Shown: piece by piece, positions 41,601 through 53,859 of the stretch
How positions within the stretch are numbered: position 1 is the first letter of the stretch
Layout of the letters: every line of letters starts with the position of its first letter
Source: Romanomermis culicivorax
Lineage: Eukaryota; Nematoda; Enoplea; Mermithida; Mermithidae
Reading direction: 5' to 3'
Assembly: GCA_963922205.1 (NCBI GenBank)
Contig: CAWUHX010000116.1
Coordinates: 682,001-746,000 of the forward strand
DNA: 64,000 bases
The notes under the pieces: model-generated
Told to the model about the DNA's origin: nothing
The model's database searches: none
The model's input: the letters and a program-made list of their open reading frames with translations, nothing else
Position numbers and translations under genes: made by a program

Positions 41601-42585
41601 TGAAGTCTCAATTCCACTAATTCTAGCCACAATTAAGATTCGCAAGAAAACGCAACCTACGTAACAAAATAAATCACATTTTTCTCCCTGACATGGCAGC
41701 CGTCAATCGTGCCATATAAGCAGGTTTTCAGATAACTGCTATAATATACGATGCGCACGGACAAATAAGCATACTAAAGTCACCAGATCAACATGAGCGA
41801 CATTAGGTAATACATATATTGACAAAAATCAATTGAAATCTCGCAAGAACTGTACTCATTACTGCTCGTGAAAGGTAGTAGAATTTTACTAATTGTATTC
41901 ATTGAGTTACTATAGATGAAAATATGGGAGCACTTGCATTGGATTTTTTAAATGTTCAAAATAAAAAAAATGGAATGAGTCTTGCGTCAGCAAGTTAAAA
42001 TGAAAATTGCATAACACAAGGTGAGACGCGTTTCATAAATAAGAGATTCTTGCTAGGAAAAAATCCGTTTTTTACTCTAGAAAAGAAAACGAAGGAACAG
42101 AAAAAGTACTGTAGAATTAAGAGGTGAAAAGAAAAAAACAAGCAGGCATTGACGTCAAATTGCCGTAATCAATGACGCTTATATCCTCAATCTTGCAAAA
42201 GCACAGACTCATTTCCGGGAGATAGAAAATGAGTAAGGAACGTTATCACATTGGCAATATTTTACGTTCTGGAAAGTTAGACGTCATGCATGTCCAATTG
42301 AGTAGGGAACTTTAGTGGGCGGCGGGGAAAAATAAAAAGATTTTAATAGGCGAGGATGGTGTGGATTATATTGCATTAGGCTTCCTTTAAATGCACCAGA
42401 AGATGTGCAGGGTCTGGTTGCACTAGCTCGAGCCGTGATTATCTCGAAAATTTATCCTGAATTTTGAGATTGTGGGTTGCGTTAATGTCGAAATAATCTC
42501 GAGCTCGGGATAATCAAGATCTCGATCTATCAGCTTGCATCAAAAAGTAGCTTTTTTTCCAATTTCAATCTCACAATCATCTTGC

Positions 42586-42833
42586 GTATAGTCTTTTTTT
42601 ACAAAACACTTCTAGAATGGAAAATAATTCAAATATGCAGTGACTTGAAAATCATCTAGATGAGCCCTTTACTGTAAAATTTTTTACGCGAAAAATTTCC
42701 GAGTTCTAGTTCAGTGGCCTCACAAATATTCAGTTCCATGACGTACGACATAGCAGAAAATGCAGAAAATATAAAATAGTACTTGTTTTGCGGGTTAGTT
42801 ATTTGGAAGCATTTTAAGATAAGCAGACTATAG
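42586..42833. mobile_element. CTATAG-family MITE, complete copy
   Basis: Ends GTATAGTCTTTTTTTACAAA and TTTGGAAGCATTTTAAGATA...GACTATAG form imperfect TIRs of about 30 bp. The interior (CTTTACTGTAAAATTTTTTA; TTCAGTTCCATGACGTACGA) corresponds base by base to 63450-63700. Confidence 0.75.
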
Positions 42834-43572
42834 AAAACATCAACCTATCTGGCAGATGGTTTGAGTCTGAGTTGACACATTTTTTGGCTTCTAAATCATG
42901 CAAGCTATAGAAGGATGATCATGCGTGAGATGGTTTTCAAAAAATTGAGAAAATCTGCGTAAATAAAGAGTTGAAACTACTCGTACGCAATACGAGAAGA
43001 GCCAATTGAAAAACCGCTATCACTTGAAGAAATCGTAATCACTTGAAAAAAATCTTTACCTTCTAACGTGATGCAGAAAGTTTTTTCGAGATGCATCGCA
43101 AAAAAAGCAAGATTTAAAAGTTTTTCTATAATGATCTTGCAAAAAATCAAGATGGCCAATATGGATCGCACCAGTTTCTATGGAATTAAATTCAAAAATC
43201 GAACGAGAAAAGCCTGCAAATGTAAATTATATGTGTCATAGTAAGATAAACGTTTAACAACATAAGAATTCACATTGACTCTCAGACATGAACAACTTTT
43301 CACCGTACCAAAATCATCTTCAAAAGTTTTCAACTACAATCTGTACGAGAAGCTAAAGCCTCTGCGAAAGTTGACATTCAAATTACGAGGAATCCATATG
43401 GTCGAGTGATTTTCAAATAAATTTCAAGCTGACTAAATTTCTTATATTCCTCCTACTGTGGCCATTTCGGAACGCCTCAAAAACTGGTTAACAGTCTTTC
43501 TTTTCCTGCAAATTGCTACCATGCAAAACATGCGGGCAAGTGAAGTTTCATTTTCCACAGCTCGGGCTTAAA

Positions 43573-43878
43573 CCGGTATCGTCCCAGTAAGTCGACCATC
43601 CCAGCAAGTCGACCATCCCTGTAGATCGACCTTCCCATCAATAGGTCGACTAATAATATAAGCATTATTTTTTAGGCATATAAAAGGCATGCATATAAAT
43701 TTTCAGTATGTCAACTGTCCCAGTAAGTCAGCCGTCCACTTAAGTCGACCGTCCCAAGAAGTCGCCCACATTGATAAGCCCAATCCAAATTTGCGAGATC
43801 GGATTGCTTTCAGGACTTGCTAAATTGCAGTGCAGTCGATCTTCTGAAACAGTCGACCTACTTGGATGGTCAACTTAA
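43573..43878. repeat. Foldback with GTCGACCATCCCAGTAA oligomers
   Basis: CCCAGTAAGTCGACCATCCC and variants repeat on + at 43583-43645 and 43717-43770. The inverse ACTTGGATGGTCAACTT is at 43860-43876. Between them is an AT-rich loop. It directly abuts the MITE at 43879. Confidence 0.6.
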
Positions 43879-44045
43879 GCCGAATTTATATCTCACGGCA
43901 CGGATATGGCCACAGCGGCCGTGACCAATCAGACTGTTGCAGGAAAAAATGACATTAAATAAGATTGATTGCACGTCACGTGCACTGAAATTTGATTGAT
44001 CACGGCTACCGTGACCGTGGCCGTGCCGTGAAGTATAAATGCGGC
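43879..44045. mobile_element. Short MITE flanked by TTAA
   Basis: The left end GCCGAATTTATATCTCACGG and right end CCGTGAAGTATAAATGCGGC are inverted with few mismatches. The TIR extends about 38 bp through GGCACGG/CCGTGCC. TTAA flanks both ends (43875-43878, 44046-44049). Whether TTAA is a piggyBac-type duplication or part of longer TIRs is undecided; the inner GAAGTATA motif resembles the TTA-flanked elements. Confidence 0.65.
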
Positions 44046-44689
44046 TTAAGTAGGACAATCGACCTAGTGACACACAATCCGTAAACCTGAGGATTAGATA
44101 ATCGTGAGCTCGAAATGTTTAGTGCAAACGGGAAAAAATCCTGACGTCGTGATTAGCTAAACCTGATGGTTAGAAGTTAATACTGGAACTTGGGATATAA
44201 GGATCAGGTAGGGCAACTGGCACCAGGTGTTCATGAGTGAAAGAATGCTAATAAACTTATGTCAATTTATATAGATTGCACTGCAATATATAAGATGCAG
44301 AATACCGTGTATGTGTAAGCATTGTGTGCAGAGTTGATAGCTTATATACATTCTATAACCGCGCACATGGTGCATGTAAATCTCATAGAAAAAAAGAGAT
44401 GGAATGGAAGCAAACCTGATTTCTGTGTGTTCGATGCACATCTTCGTGCAGCTTGTACGTACTGCGTTGGAAAGGACAAAATGGAGCAAGAAATAACCGT
44501 TCTTTCTGTTCGAAAACGCGATTTTCACACTATTCTGCAGCCATGCGCATGTTTACGGTTAGAACAGTAATGGTTCTTTGGGAAAAATTACATGAACATA
44601 TATACCTATAAATTCACTGGTACGCATTTTTCATTAGATTATCGTCGTTCAATAAATTTGAGTTAATATCGACCATTTTGAGAATTTGG

Positions 44690-45370
44690 GTATGCCACAA
44701 AAACGGAGTTTTTTACTCTATAGTCAAGTTTGTCCGAGCGCTCAAGCGCCATCCTTGTTTTATGCTGAGTGGTCGACCGTGCCATGCGGCTGACCATGTC
44801 ATGTGGCCGACAGTAGCATTTTGCCGGCTTTACCATGCGGCCGATCATGTCGGGTAGCCGACCTCTAAGCGAAAAATTTTACAAAGTGATAGGTATAAAA
44901 ACGCATCATAATTAAAACATACACTTTCTTGGGGGAGATGTTTACTGGGGATCGTGACCTTAGGCAGAATCATTTTTGACACCCACAGAATTTCCTTTTT
45001 TTGGGATATTTATGCAATGAAATATAGAGGCAGATTTTTTTCTGAAATAAATTTGTGAGTAAATATATTAAGCATTAAATAAATATGATTTAAATATAGT
45101 TCAGTATTTTTTGGATACATGATCATAAAGACTTGGAAATTTCATGTAAAATTTTTGAAAATTATCAGGGAAAAAATTTACTGTTTTCTGTTGGAACTGA
45201 AAGAACACACTAAGAAACTTTTTAAAACGAAGTTTCAAAGCTTTCTGATTAATTTTGACTGAATCTTCAGTACTTTTTAAAAAAATTTGGGTCCGACCGC
45301 CAAAATTTCTATGCTGTACATGTGTGGTTAAAACCTACTAAACAAAAATTTCAATGCATGTAGTAGAAGT
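44690..45370. repeat. Dispersed repeat module B, copy 2
   Basis: Corresponds to 21600-22330 in order and content, but here it precedes module A instead of following it. Confidence 0.7.
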
Positions 45371-45842
45371 AAAAAAGACCAAGATATTTTTAGGATCAAA
45401 AATAATTTAGTTAGAAGCCCGGATTTGATGTCAGTTGGCGATGGTTTTCAGTCTTATTAGTCGAAATCCAACAGTTTCTAGCTCATGTGGCTCTTGTAAG
45501 GAACAGACGTGTTTTAGAGATCCTGTCAACCAGAGTCGTTTTTAGCGGCTTGGAATTATTCTAGAGAAAATGTGGCTCTTAAAAATTGCTGGTTAATTTA
45601 TTATGCGCAGAAGACTGCAAAAATTGACTCCAAGTTATTCGTTGCTTCCTTAATTCACCGAATGACAATTTCACTAATAGCGGCAGAAAGTTGGATAGAA
45701 TGATAAAATAATAGTATGACTCCTAATGGACACCACTATACTAATTAGTCAATGAAATATGTTTTTGCTTTCTTTCTTAATTGCAAGTATAATACTTTCA
45801 CAAGTATGCTTATAACTCTTTTGTACAGAATACGAGGAGGAT

Positions 45843-46450
45843 ACTTGAAAAAAAATCGTTACCACCAGGAAAATTTACACTCGAAAAAATTATTGTTACC
45901 ACTCGACAAAGATCATACCTTCGAACATGATACACAATATTTTTTCAAGATGCATCGCAAAAAAATCGAGTGAGAGCTTTTAGATGTTCGACTTTATATT
46001 CAAGTACATCGCATTTTTTCAAGATAATCTTGAAAAAAATTAAGATGTCATCTTGAAGAAAATTAAGATGTCGTTTTGAAAAAAATCAAGATCTCATCTT
46101 TTAAAAAATTAAGATCTAATCTTGAAAAAATGAAGATGGGCGGCACATCAAAGGGTGAAAATTTCAGAAACCATTCAATCTAAGGCGGTGCTCCGCCTCA
46201 TGTTTATATTCAGAGGAACCCTTCAAAGTGGATTTCTGAGATGAGGGATTGCTGGTAGGGGGCGCCCTTGGTTCCTACGGGGGCTTGCGACGAGGGAGGT
46301 TATTTAGCATGGGGAATCCGAAGGACATATCGGTTTTTCATAAAAAAATGTATTCTTCGAGATTTTTCAGGAAAACACCAAAAGTGCTTGTTTTTTACCC
46401 GGAATGCAGTAATTTCGGAAAAAATTAATGTTTTCATTTCTTTTTCGGGT
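45843..46450. repeat. Dispersed repeat module A, copy 2, with expanded CATCTTGAAAAAAATTAAGA array
   Basis: Matches 20925-21470. The internal unit CATCTTGAAAAAAATTAAGAT is present about five times at 46021-46137, against about two in the other copy. GATGGGCGGCACATCAAAGG follows in both. Confidence 0.7.
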
Positions 46451-47995
46451 TTCCTGAGCAAGCACAGAACGGCAATAGAACAGTCGACGAAGTTAAAAAT
46501 TTTGGACTTCGTATTTTACGATTTTCCACTCATCGTATGTCGCATAGAACTGAAACTTTGTGAGTCTACTTAACTAACCACGACCAAATTTTTGAAGCGA
46601 AAATCCTGTAATAAAGACTGTGATTAAGGGGCTCGAGGAACGATGTTTTTTGGTTATTTGCAGTTTAGAAAAAATAGACTATGGTTGACTTTTAGACACC
46701 GGTTTCTCGTAGGTCGCTATACAGTCAACTTGAATTTCGATATGTAGGTTTTTGTCTTGCACTGTTTTTTCTTTCTTTTCTTAGTAGTATATTATTCTGC
46801 CTTTATATAATCTTTAGCATACTACTACAACCTCTGAAAGTATCTAGGGAAATATTGGTGATTTTTCATTATTTTGTTCTTGCATATAAAATTTTATAAT
46901 GTCAGGAGCCGAAATGGACGTCGCCTAAATGGGTGGCGCGCCCCAGCGACGAACTTAGCGGAGCCGAAATGACGACGCCGAAATGTATTTGACCGACTAA
47001 TAGACCATCATCATGACATTCCCTCGGCATTTTAAAACTAACGCCCTCGTTTCTGTTGAATCCTTGATCGAAAATTGCGTAGAACTTACTTTGGTTAGTG
47101 CTAAGTCAGTTAGCGTTGCTTGTTCTATACCTGATTATCGTTTAGTTTCGTATTGTTCAATTTGTCAATTTTTGACTTCCATACATCCTGGATTGTCAAA
47201 TTTGGATATTGTATGTCGATTGGCTACTGCGTGTAGATGATTCGGAAGGAACCTTCGTGTAAAGGCTGGGATTTCTTGGTTAAGCCGCTATAAACGTGAC
47301 GAGGAACTTTGAAAATTTAATCACCTTTTTTGAATTCAATGTTTTAGTGCATTCTCTCAAAGGCATTTTCGTCTTAGTTGAGCTGAATCATGTGGAAGAT
47401 CCGTGGCGCTTGTGAGAATGGGTTTTTACTTCGTTAGCGTAATCTTCTGCGTCTACTACTACCAATACCTCTATGTACTACTTACTTAATTGAAATACTG
47501 TCTGCATTACGTTGTGCATAACTTCATCGTTCCAAATAACTTACGTAAATGACCCTTTTTCCTCGATAGTTCAACGTTTAGATTAAACGTTCCGCGTATC
47601 CAGACTCATTTCAATGCAGTTGGAAAATACTGGGTCAATTATATTTTTCTTGGCTGAGAGATCTGAATTTTTATAGACGCGATAAAATTTACTATTGGTG
47701 ACTTTTTTATCAGCATCACACGCATATCTATTTTTTGCGGATATAATTCATCACATGCTCCTGCGACATTGGTAGGGTTTGTTTCCTAGACTCTCTTCTT
47801 GAGTCGCCATGACTCTGTTATTTCGGATCTTTTCTACTATTTTTCCACCGCGACATTTTTGGAATATTTCATCTACATATCAGTCGTGTCAGGCTTGGGC
47901 TTAGACTTGGTGGTCATGATGCAAAGTTGATAAAATGTCGTGGGGGGAAAAATTGTAAAAAAGGTCCGCATTTTCACTTTGATGTGCATTTTCTT

Positions 47996-48081
47996 AAGCC
48001 CAATTCAAAATTCCAGTCGCCGACTGTCGCCGATTGTCGCCGACAAAAATCCTAGGATTTTTCAGTTCTGAATGGGGCTTT
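47996..48081. repeat. Small hairpin element, copy 1 (GTCGCCGACTGTCGCCGAC family)
   Basis: AAGCCCAATTCAAAA...CAGTCGCCGACTGTCGCCGA, a second CGATTGTCGCCGA unit, ACAAAAATCCTAGGATTTTT, then TTCTGAATGGGGCTT. The ends are inverted copies. Copies 2 and 3 lie at 51254-51329 and 58823-58897; this copy has one extra internal TGTCGCCGA unit. Confidence 0.8.
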
Positions 48082-48509
48082 ACACTGTTTACTTTCCTTG
48101 TTTATTTAATTACATGTAGTCTACATGGTCACCATTGAAAATTTACTATTCATGTACTACTGACTGAAGGTTACTCAGAATTAAGTCTATGTCTGTAAGA
48201 ATCATCCCATCATAAAAGTTGTTCTAAATTTTAGATATGTTGTTCAGTTTTTGACGCTGATTATCATGATAACAATTATTTTACACAGTATTGACTTTAC
48301 GATGTTATGAGCATATACAGTTACGAAAGTAATCCAAATAGGTTCTGGTCGCACTCCCAAATTTGTCAGTATGGTGTGCTATCATATGACCTTTTATGAG
48401 CCAAAAATAAGGAAAATAAAAGAACAGTTTATTGAGCTATAGTGCTTCAAAGTACATCACCTCATCATGCATAACATTGTAACTTTGGTTAAAATGAATA
48501 TTGGTACAA

Positions 48510-48610
48510 ACATACACGCACATAGGGGGCCTGGACCCCAAGCAGATTGATCGACCCTCAGCAGATTCTTATTGACCCCCAAACAAACTCGAGGACCCAG
48601 CATTTATAAG
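48510..48610. repeat. Dispersed repeat, copy 3 (CACGCACATAGGGGG family)
   Basis: Shares its first 20 bases almost exactly with 1135 and its GCAGATT/GACCCCC blocks with 27000-27090. Confidence 0.5.
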
Positions 48611-48889
48611 GAACATGATGAAGGAAAATGAGAAAAAATGAAAAGATGTCATAAAAATGACAATTTTTGATGTTACATGCAATTAAAAAACGGACCTTAG
48701 ACCTCAAATACATCTAAATCGACTTATCGAACGGCAGTGCATGTTTTTCTATACTTTTATTTAATCGCATTTCTGCGAATTAAACTAATGAGTAGGATAA
48801 CTTACTGCGAGTTTTGAATTAAATGTAAAGTATCATTTTAGAATATACGTGTATGAACTCCATGAATGAGCATTGTAAATGAAAAACCT

Positions 48890-49155
48890 TACAACGCCCA
48901 GTCTTATAGGCGCCAAAGTAAGATTGGTGTCTGAACTTAGCGCCCGTCTCACTTTACCCCCCCCCCCCCATCTCACTATGCTATTTCAACTCTCATTCTA
49001 ATTATTTAAAGGCGACTACCACAACATTATTTTATTGTTATGCTAGATTTTATTCAACTAAGAGTCAATTTCAAACAGAAGAAAATGGAAATTCTCCGCA
49101 TTTAAAAGACCAGCACGACGTGAGATGGACGCCGCCAAGTTGGGACAGTCAACAG
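48890..49155. repeat. GGCGCCAAAGTGAGA oligomer block with C14 tract
   Basis: GGCGCCAAAGTAAGATTGG (48910), then GCGCCCGTCTCACTTTA (inverse sense) and a run of 14 C (about 48957-48970), then GTGAGATGGACGCCGCC at 49119. The same oligomer builds the foldback at 59047-59872. Confidence 0.6.
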
Positions 49156-49523
49156 AAATCTACGTTATAAGACACGATTTCTAAGGGATTCGACCTCCTG
49201 TTCCATTGACCTTTGATAAATTGAAGATTAATAATGTCTGAAAATGAGATATTTTGAGCAGTTTTACACGATGAGTATCGCGGCAGCATTCATTACTCAT
49301 AAAAGTCAAAATTCGTATAGATACAGTACTTCAAAGTTTTGTCACGATGCGCACATGCTGCCATCGTGCGTTTTCCTCTGAACCCGTAGACTTGATGTTT
49401 CACGCTCAAGTCAGGCTCCCAAACCTGCCTTCGATTTACGGGCACCGCTGCAATCGCAACGAATAATGCAGTGCTGTACAGTTGGTGGTAGAGGAGCTAC
49501 CACCCAATGCGCGAGAACCGTTA

Positions 49524-49868
49524 AGGCCCTGTCATACTTCACCGCGCGGCGCCGTGCGGTACCGGCCGGCGCCGCCCGGCGCCGATTGTCCTATTCATAC
49601 TAACAGGCGGCGCCGCGCGGTACCGCGCGGTTGCTTGTCATACTTCGCCGCGCGGCGCCGTACGGCGCCGCTTTTTTACTTTTGGATTTTGCTCTTCTCA
49701 AAAAATAGTGTATTGGTTTAGTTGAAACCTGACGGGGCGCCGCAAAAATTACAAAAACCTATTCATACTTCAAAAGCGGTACCGCGCGGCGCCGGCCGGC
49801 GCCGCATTTTAGTATGAATAGGACAACCGGCGCCGCGCGGTACCGCACGGCGAAGTATGACAGGGCCT
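49524..49868. mobile_element. GC-rich Harbinger-type MITE with CCGCGCGGCGCCG arrays
   Basis: TIRs AGGCCCTGTCATACTTC and GAAGTATGACAGGGCCT are perfect over 17 bp and flanked by TTA (49521-49523, 49869-49871). The interior is arrays of CGCGCGGCGCCG/GGCGCCGCGCGGTACCG in both orientations, with internal partial ends (GTCATACTTCGCCG at 49638). The plus-strand reading frame 49482-49721 is a by-product. 345 bp; no coding. Confidence 0.88.
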
Positions 49869-51253
49869 TTACAGTTTGAGTTTTAACATTCTATGACATT
49901 TATCGGTTTGCATACGTGTATTGTAATATCTCAGCTCAGAAAAGACGTGACTATGTAGCCGAACGTTCATAACATGCAGAAGACCATAGTCTATATTGAG
50001 GCAAAAACAAAAATTTTCAATAAAAGGAATTTGAAATAAACCGGAAAAATGATTTGATGCACCTGTGCGTAGGATGCCGCAGATTTTTTTCTTTAATCTT
50101 TGTAGCCACCAATGTCCAACATGTTGCTTTAAAATGTCAGTCTATTTTGCTCACCAATTTGGGAGCTGTAGGTGTCTGCACATCCCGATAGCTCGCACGA
50201 AAATGCTGTTTCAACCAGCAAAATATGCTATTAAAAGGGGGAAACATCGGGAACGTTCAGATTAGACGAATAAAGAGAGAAAATGTGGGTCGAATCACCG
50301 GTACAATTTCATCGATTATTTTCAATGGTTCTGCAATAGGATGCCTCGGGAAAGATGCAACGAAAATTCCTCTCCTCAGTAATTTAATTGGAAAAACCGA
50401 ACATGAGGGTTTAAAGTTACAAAATAAATGTCGGCTGTCTGACTCCGGCCTATGTTATAAGTTGTGAGAAAGTGCTCTACAGTTGAAGGCACCCATTTTA
50501 CATTACGTGAAGTTTGCTGGATGAAAATAAATCAAATGATAGTCGATTGTTGCGCCTTTCCGATGCAACAAAGAGCATCGGAATAACTTTTGTCGTTTCC
50601 CTCTAAATGGATTTCAAACAATCACTCGATTTCTGAAATATAATGAAAATTTTCAACATTTTCAAGTCCTCATTTAAAGCATTTCTTTCAGCAACTATCA
50701 AAGCTGCATCGATGCAAACATATTAGGACTTCGCCACATTTTTATTGTAATATTTTAAATACGCATACTGCATTCTCAGAACTTTATTGGTTGGGAATTT
50801 ATTCAGATTCAAATATATATTTGAAATGCGGTGTGTGCAAATCTCTACAACACCTGAAACGGTTAGCAACTCGGATTGAAATTTTGATTGATATGTAAGA
50901 GATTAGTGTCTACAAAAATCAGGAAAAAATTCCGCGGCATCTAGTGGGAAGGTGTCCCGAAAGAGCTTCAAATGACTTTTTCGGCTTTTTTCCACCCTTT
51001 TCGACAATTTAAAACAGCGTAAAAAGTTCTAAGTCTAAAATTATATGAAAACTGTCTTATGCCAATTTATAGAGAATTGCCTTCTGTATACATAGAATGT
51101 TTTACTATAGGGTTATGTGTTTTCTACACTTTGATATTTTGAATCGCTTGTACATATCATAAAGTGTTAAAAAAGGATACTGCAGCAATGCAAGTTTTCA
51201 TTTTTATGCAAAATAAATTCCGGAACGATACTCAGCATGTAACACCAATTTTT

Positions 51254-51329
51254 AAGCTCAATTCACAAGTGCAGTCGCCGACTGTCGCCGACAAAAATCT
51301 TAGGATTTTTCATTTCTGAATAGGGCTTT
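51254..51329. repeat. Small hairpin element, copy 2
   Basis: AAGCTCAATTCACAAGTGCA, GTCGCCGACTGTCGCCGAC, AAAAATCTTAGGATTTTT, TTCTGAATAGGGCTT. About 75 bp. Confidence 0.8.
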
Positions 51330-52013
51330 AACCTATCATAGTCCAGGTCGAACTTCCCAGAAACCGCCTCCAAAATTAGTAACAACCTGCAGCAGAATTT
51401 TCATGTCTCACTTTTAGATGCAGATTATTTTCTGATTCTTTTCTACCTCGATTCTTTTTTTCGCTTTCCCTTCGTTTTTTCGACTTCTCTCTTAATTTTT
51501 CACGCTCCGTTTATATTTTTTCAAGTATGTTCACCCAAGGGCCTATCCATAAATTTGAGCTCACTAAAAATTTATCAGACAACTAACGTCAGACACGTCG
51601 AAAATTCTTTTTGTAATTAACTTATAAAAAATTTCGCAGCTATTTTTCTGTATGAATATATACCATAATTGACTTAACCCACATTTTTCTCCACCGCTGC
51701 GCCTGAGCATCCACGCACAAAAACTGGTTTTTCTTACTGTAAGTTTATTGTGCTGGTATGTAACATGTTCGCTCACTTTCTCCTTCACGCATTGTCCATT
51801 TTTCGAGTGTCCTGCAACGACTATAAAATTTCTTGAAGGTCACCACATCAACGTTGAATAATTGCAGGATTTCGTGATTGTTATGGGCAGTGATCATCAA
51901 AATTGTCGCCGCGAAACTTGTTTTCACTTCATACCTGTCGTTTCGACTATCCATATATGCGCCGCAAATTCCGTCATTTTTTTCAAAATTACGATTTTCA
52001 AGCGTTTTATATC

Positions 52014-52043
52014 ATGCCTATGTCGTCTATAACATTATGTTAA
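52014..52043 (+). other. Short upstream ORF overlapping the next gene's ATG
   Basis: ATG at 52014-52016 opens nine codons ending at TAA 52041-52043, in another frame, overlapping the proposed initiator at 52037. If the transcript begins upstream of it, this would dampen translation of the main frame. Equally it may lie in an intron. Confidence 0.25.
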
Positions 52044-52500
52044 ATTGCGATTATCAAGAAGATCTATCCAATATTAATTTGATTACTTTGGATGATGTTG
52101 ATCATGACGACGATTCTGACCAACTGAAAAAACGAATTTTGGCCGAAAATAGGAATTTCCGAATTTTATTCCCAAATAATTTTTTGAATCTACAGCAGCA
52201 AAGACCTCATTATCATGATGAATATACAAATTTCAATAAATTGATCAAGCAAAAACATCACCGATCGTCGTTGGGTTTAGCGGTTGATTCATCGTCCTTC
52301 AACAATAGCAATTGTGCATACGGAAATGACATTCGTCCACCTACTTTGCATATTGGTCAAAATGTCTGGAACCGATGCGATCTAGAAACTCCTCAGTATG
52401 GATCGATGATCGATTTATCGATTAACGGAAGACATTGGTTACAAAGGGAAATGGACAATGAAGGAGAAAATTTGACGGAAGAAGATGCTTCAAATCCGCG
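52037..52500 (+). CDS. Exon A of an unrecognised three-exon gene
   Basis: Encodes about 154 residues from MLNCDYQEDLSNINLITLDD, with an acidic DDVDHDDDSD patch, a His/Gln-rich middle and PTLHIGQNVWNRCDLETPQY near the end. The frame is open back to 51878, but that part is hydrophobic and unlike the rest, so ATG 52037 is preferred; a missing 5' exon is possible. The exon ends CCGCG|GTAAAT, leaving two bases of a codon, completed by the A that starts exon B. That phase match, and the total of 582 codons across three exons, are the evidence that they belong together. No domain recognised. Confidence 0.6.
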
Positions 52501-53859
52501 GTAAATTTTCTCTTCATTTTTCAAGTGCTGCGCACGCTGAAATATGTTACTTGTTTCTCGATCGACATTTCATCCAACGAAAATAGGCTGAATCTTCGAA
52601 AGGAACATTTTTCATTAGTTTCTCACAACATATAAAATTTTGTGCTCGATCGACTTCATTTCGTTTTGTTTTCTTTCGTCACTTTCCGCTTCCTCTTTTC
52701 TTAACTCGTCGGGTTTTTTTCACATTTTTTCGACTTCATCATTCTCTGTGAGCTTCATTTTCATTTTCTGATTCATTTTCAGATCTTTTTGTATTGATAC
52801 AGTTGTTTATTTTTTAAAGAAAAATGCATCACGAAACTGGACCAGGACGTTATTTAAAAGAATCATCCTTGAAAAATTTAAATCAATGATTTACATGAGC
52901 TGGAATACGAAACGAATTCATTCGAAAGTTTATTATGTCCGACGTCTTCACAGTTGAGACAAATGTGAGAATAGAAGTGATACTTAGAAAAAAATGGAAT
53001 ATGAGGCAGGCTTTGTGACTACACTGCTCAAAGCTAACCGTTTATCTGAGAAGGAACTCTGAAACTCAGAATTAATTTGTTAACAGGATTTTAAGATTTT
53101 TCCAATCTTGTCAATAAGTATCTTTTCGGAACAGTGACATCATGTAATGGGCCTGGGTGTATTTTCTGCCCAGCTTTTCATCTTTCTTTTGGGGTTTTTG
53201 CTTATTTATTCGATGTACTTTCATAAGTTGACACCAGGCTCCCTTTGTATTTCGCGTCCTCCAAATTTTTTACAGTTTTTCATCGTTTCTATTAACTTTA
53301 CCTCTATTTGTTTCACTGCGTTTATTTTAATTTTTCATTAATTATCGTTTTCGCCTGCACTCCTTCATTTTCATTTCTTTCCTCTCTAAATCGTCATAAA
53401 ACGCGAAATTTCCCGAAAATAGATACCCCACCTGCAATAATTCTCATACTTTCATTATTTCCAGTCATTTCGAGTGGAAAATTCGGCGGCAATTATCTTT
53501 TATTTTGATGTTTTTATTTTTTAGTTTTTTATGACTTTATTAAATACATAGCTCAAAATTATGGGGTGGAAAAGATCAATACTATATGATCACAAATAAA
53601 CAGAGCAAATTGAACATCTGGTCAATAACTAAAAATGACTGAAAATCGTCTTCTAAAGACATGACCAGTGATGATTCAAAATTTATCAGAATAAAACTGT
53701 ATTCAGAAAGAACAAAAAATACGCATCAAAAATCATTTGATAATCGAAAATGACTGGGAAGTGTGCTTTCAGCGGAAAAAACTTGCCTAAATCATGTTTT
53801 TTCAGTCACAAAAAACGTCAAATTTGGGCAGAAAATCAGATTTTCATTTTTCTACGTAG
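52501..53859 (+). other. Intron between exons A and B
   Basis: GT at 52501, TTTTCTACGTAG ending at 53859. 1.36 kb, T-rich in the sense strand. Nothing distinctive. The frames at 53147-53341 and 53308-53508 are low-complexity. Confidence 0.6.

Larger units (their letters stand above)
37321..52036. other. Intergenic region rich in MITEs and inverted repeats
   Basis: No cellular gene is supported. Repeats listed separately account for about 4 kb; the rest is AT-rich DNA. Short frames with coding-like codon texture at 47013-47240 (+) and 47300-47560 (-) carry stops on extension and were not identified. Confidence 0.55.

Noticed and set aside
51878-52036. N-terminal 53-codon extension of exon A
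   Set aside because: Hydrophobic, unlike the rest of the protein, and overlapped by a uORF; more likely 5' UTR or intron. ATG 52037 was preferred.
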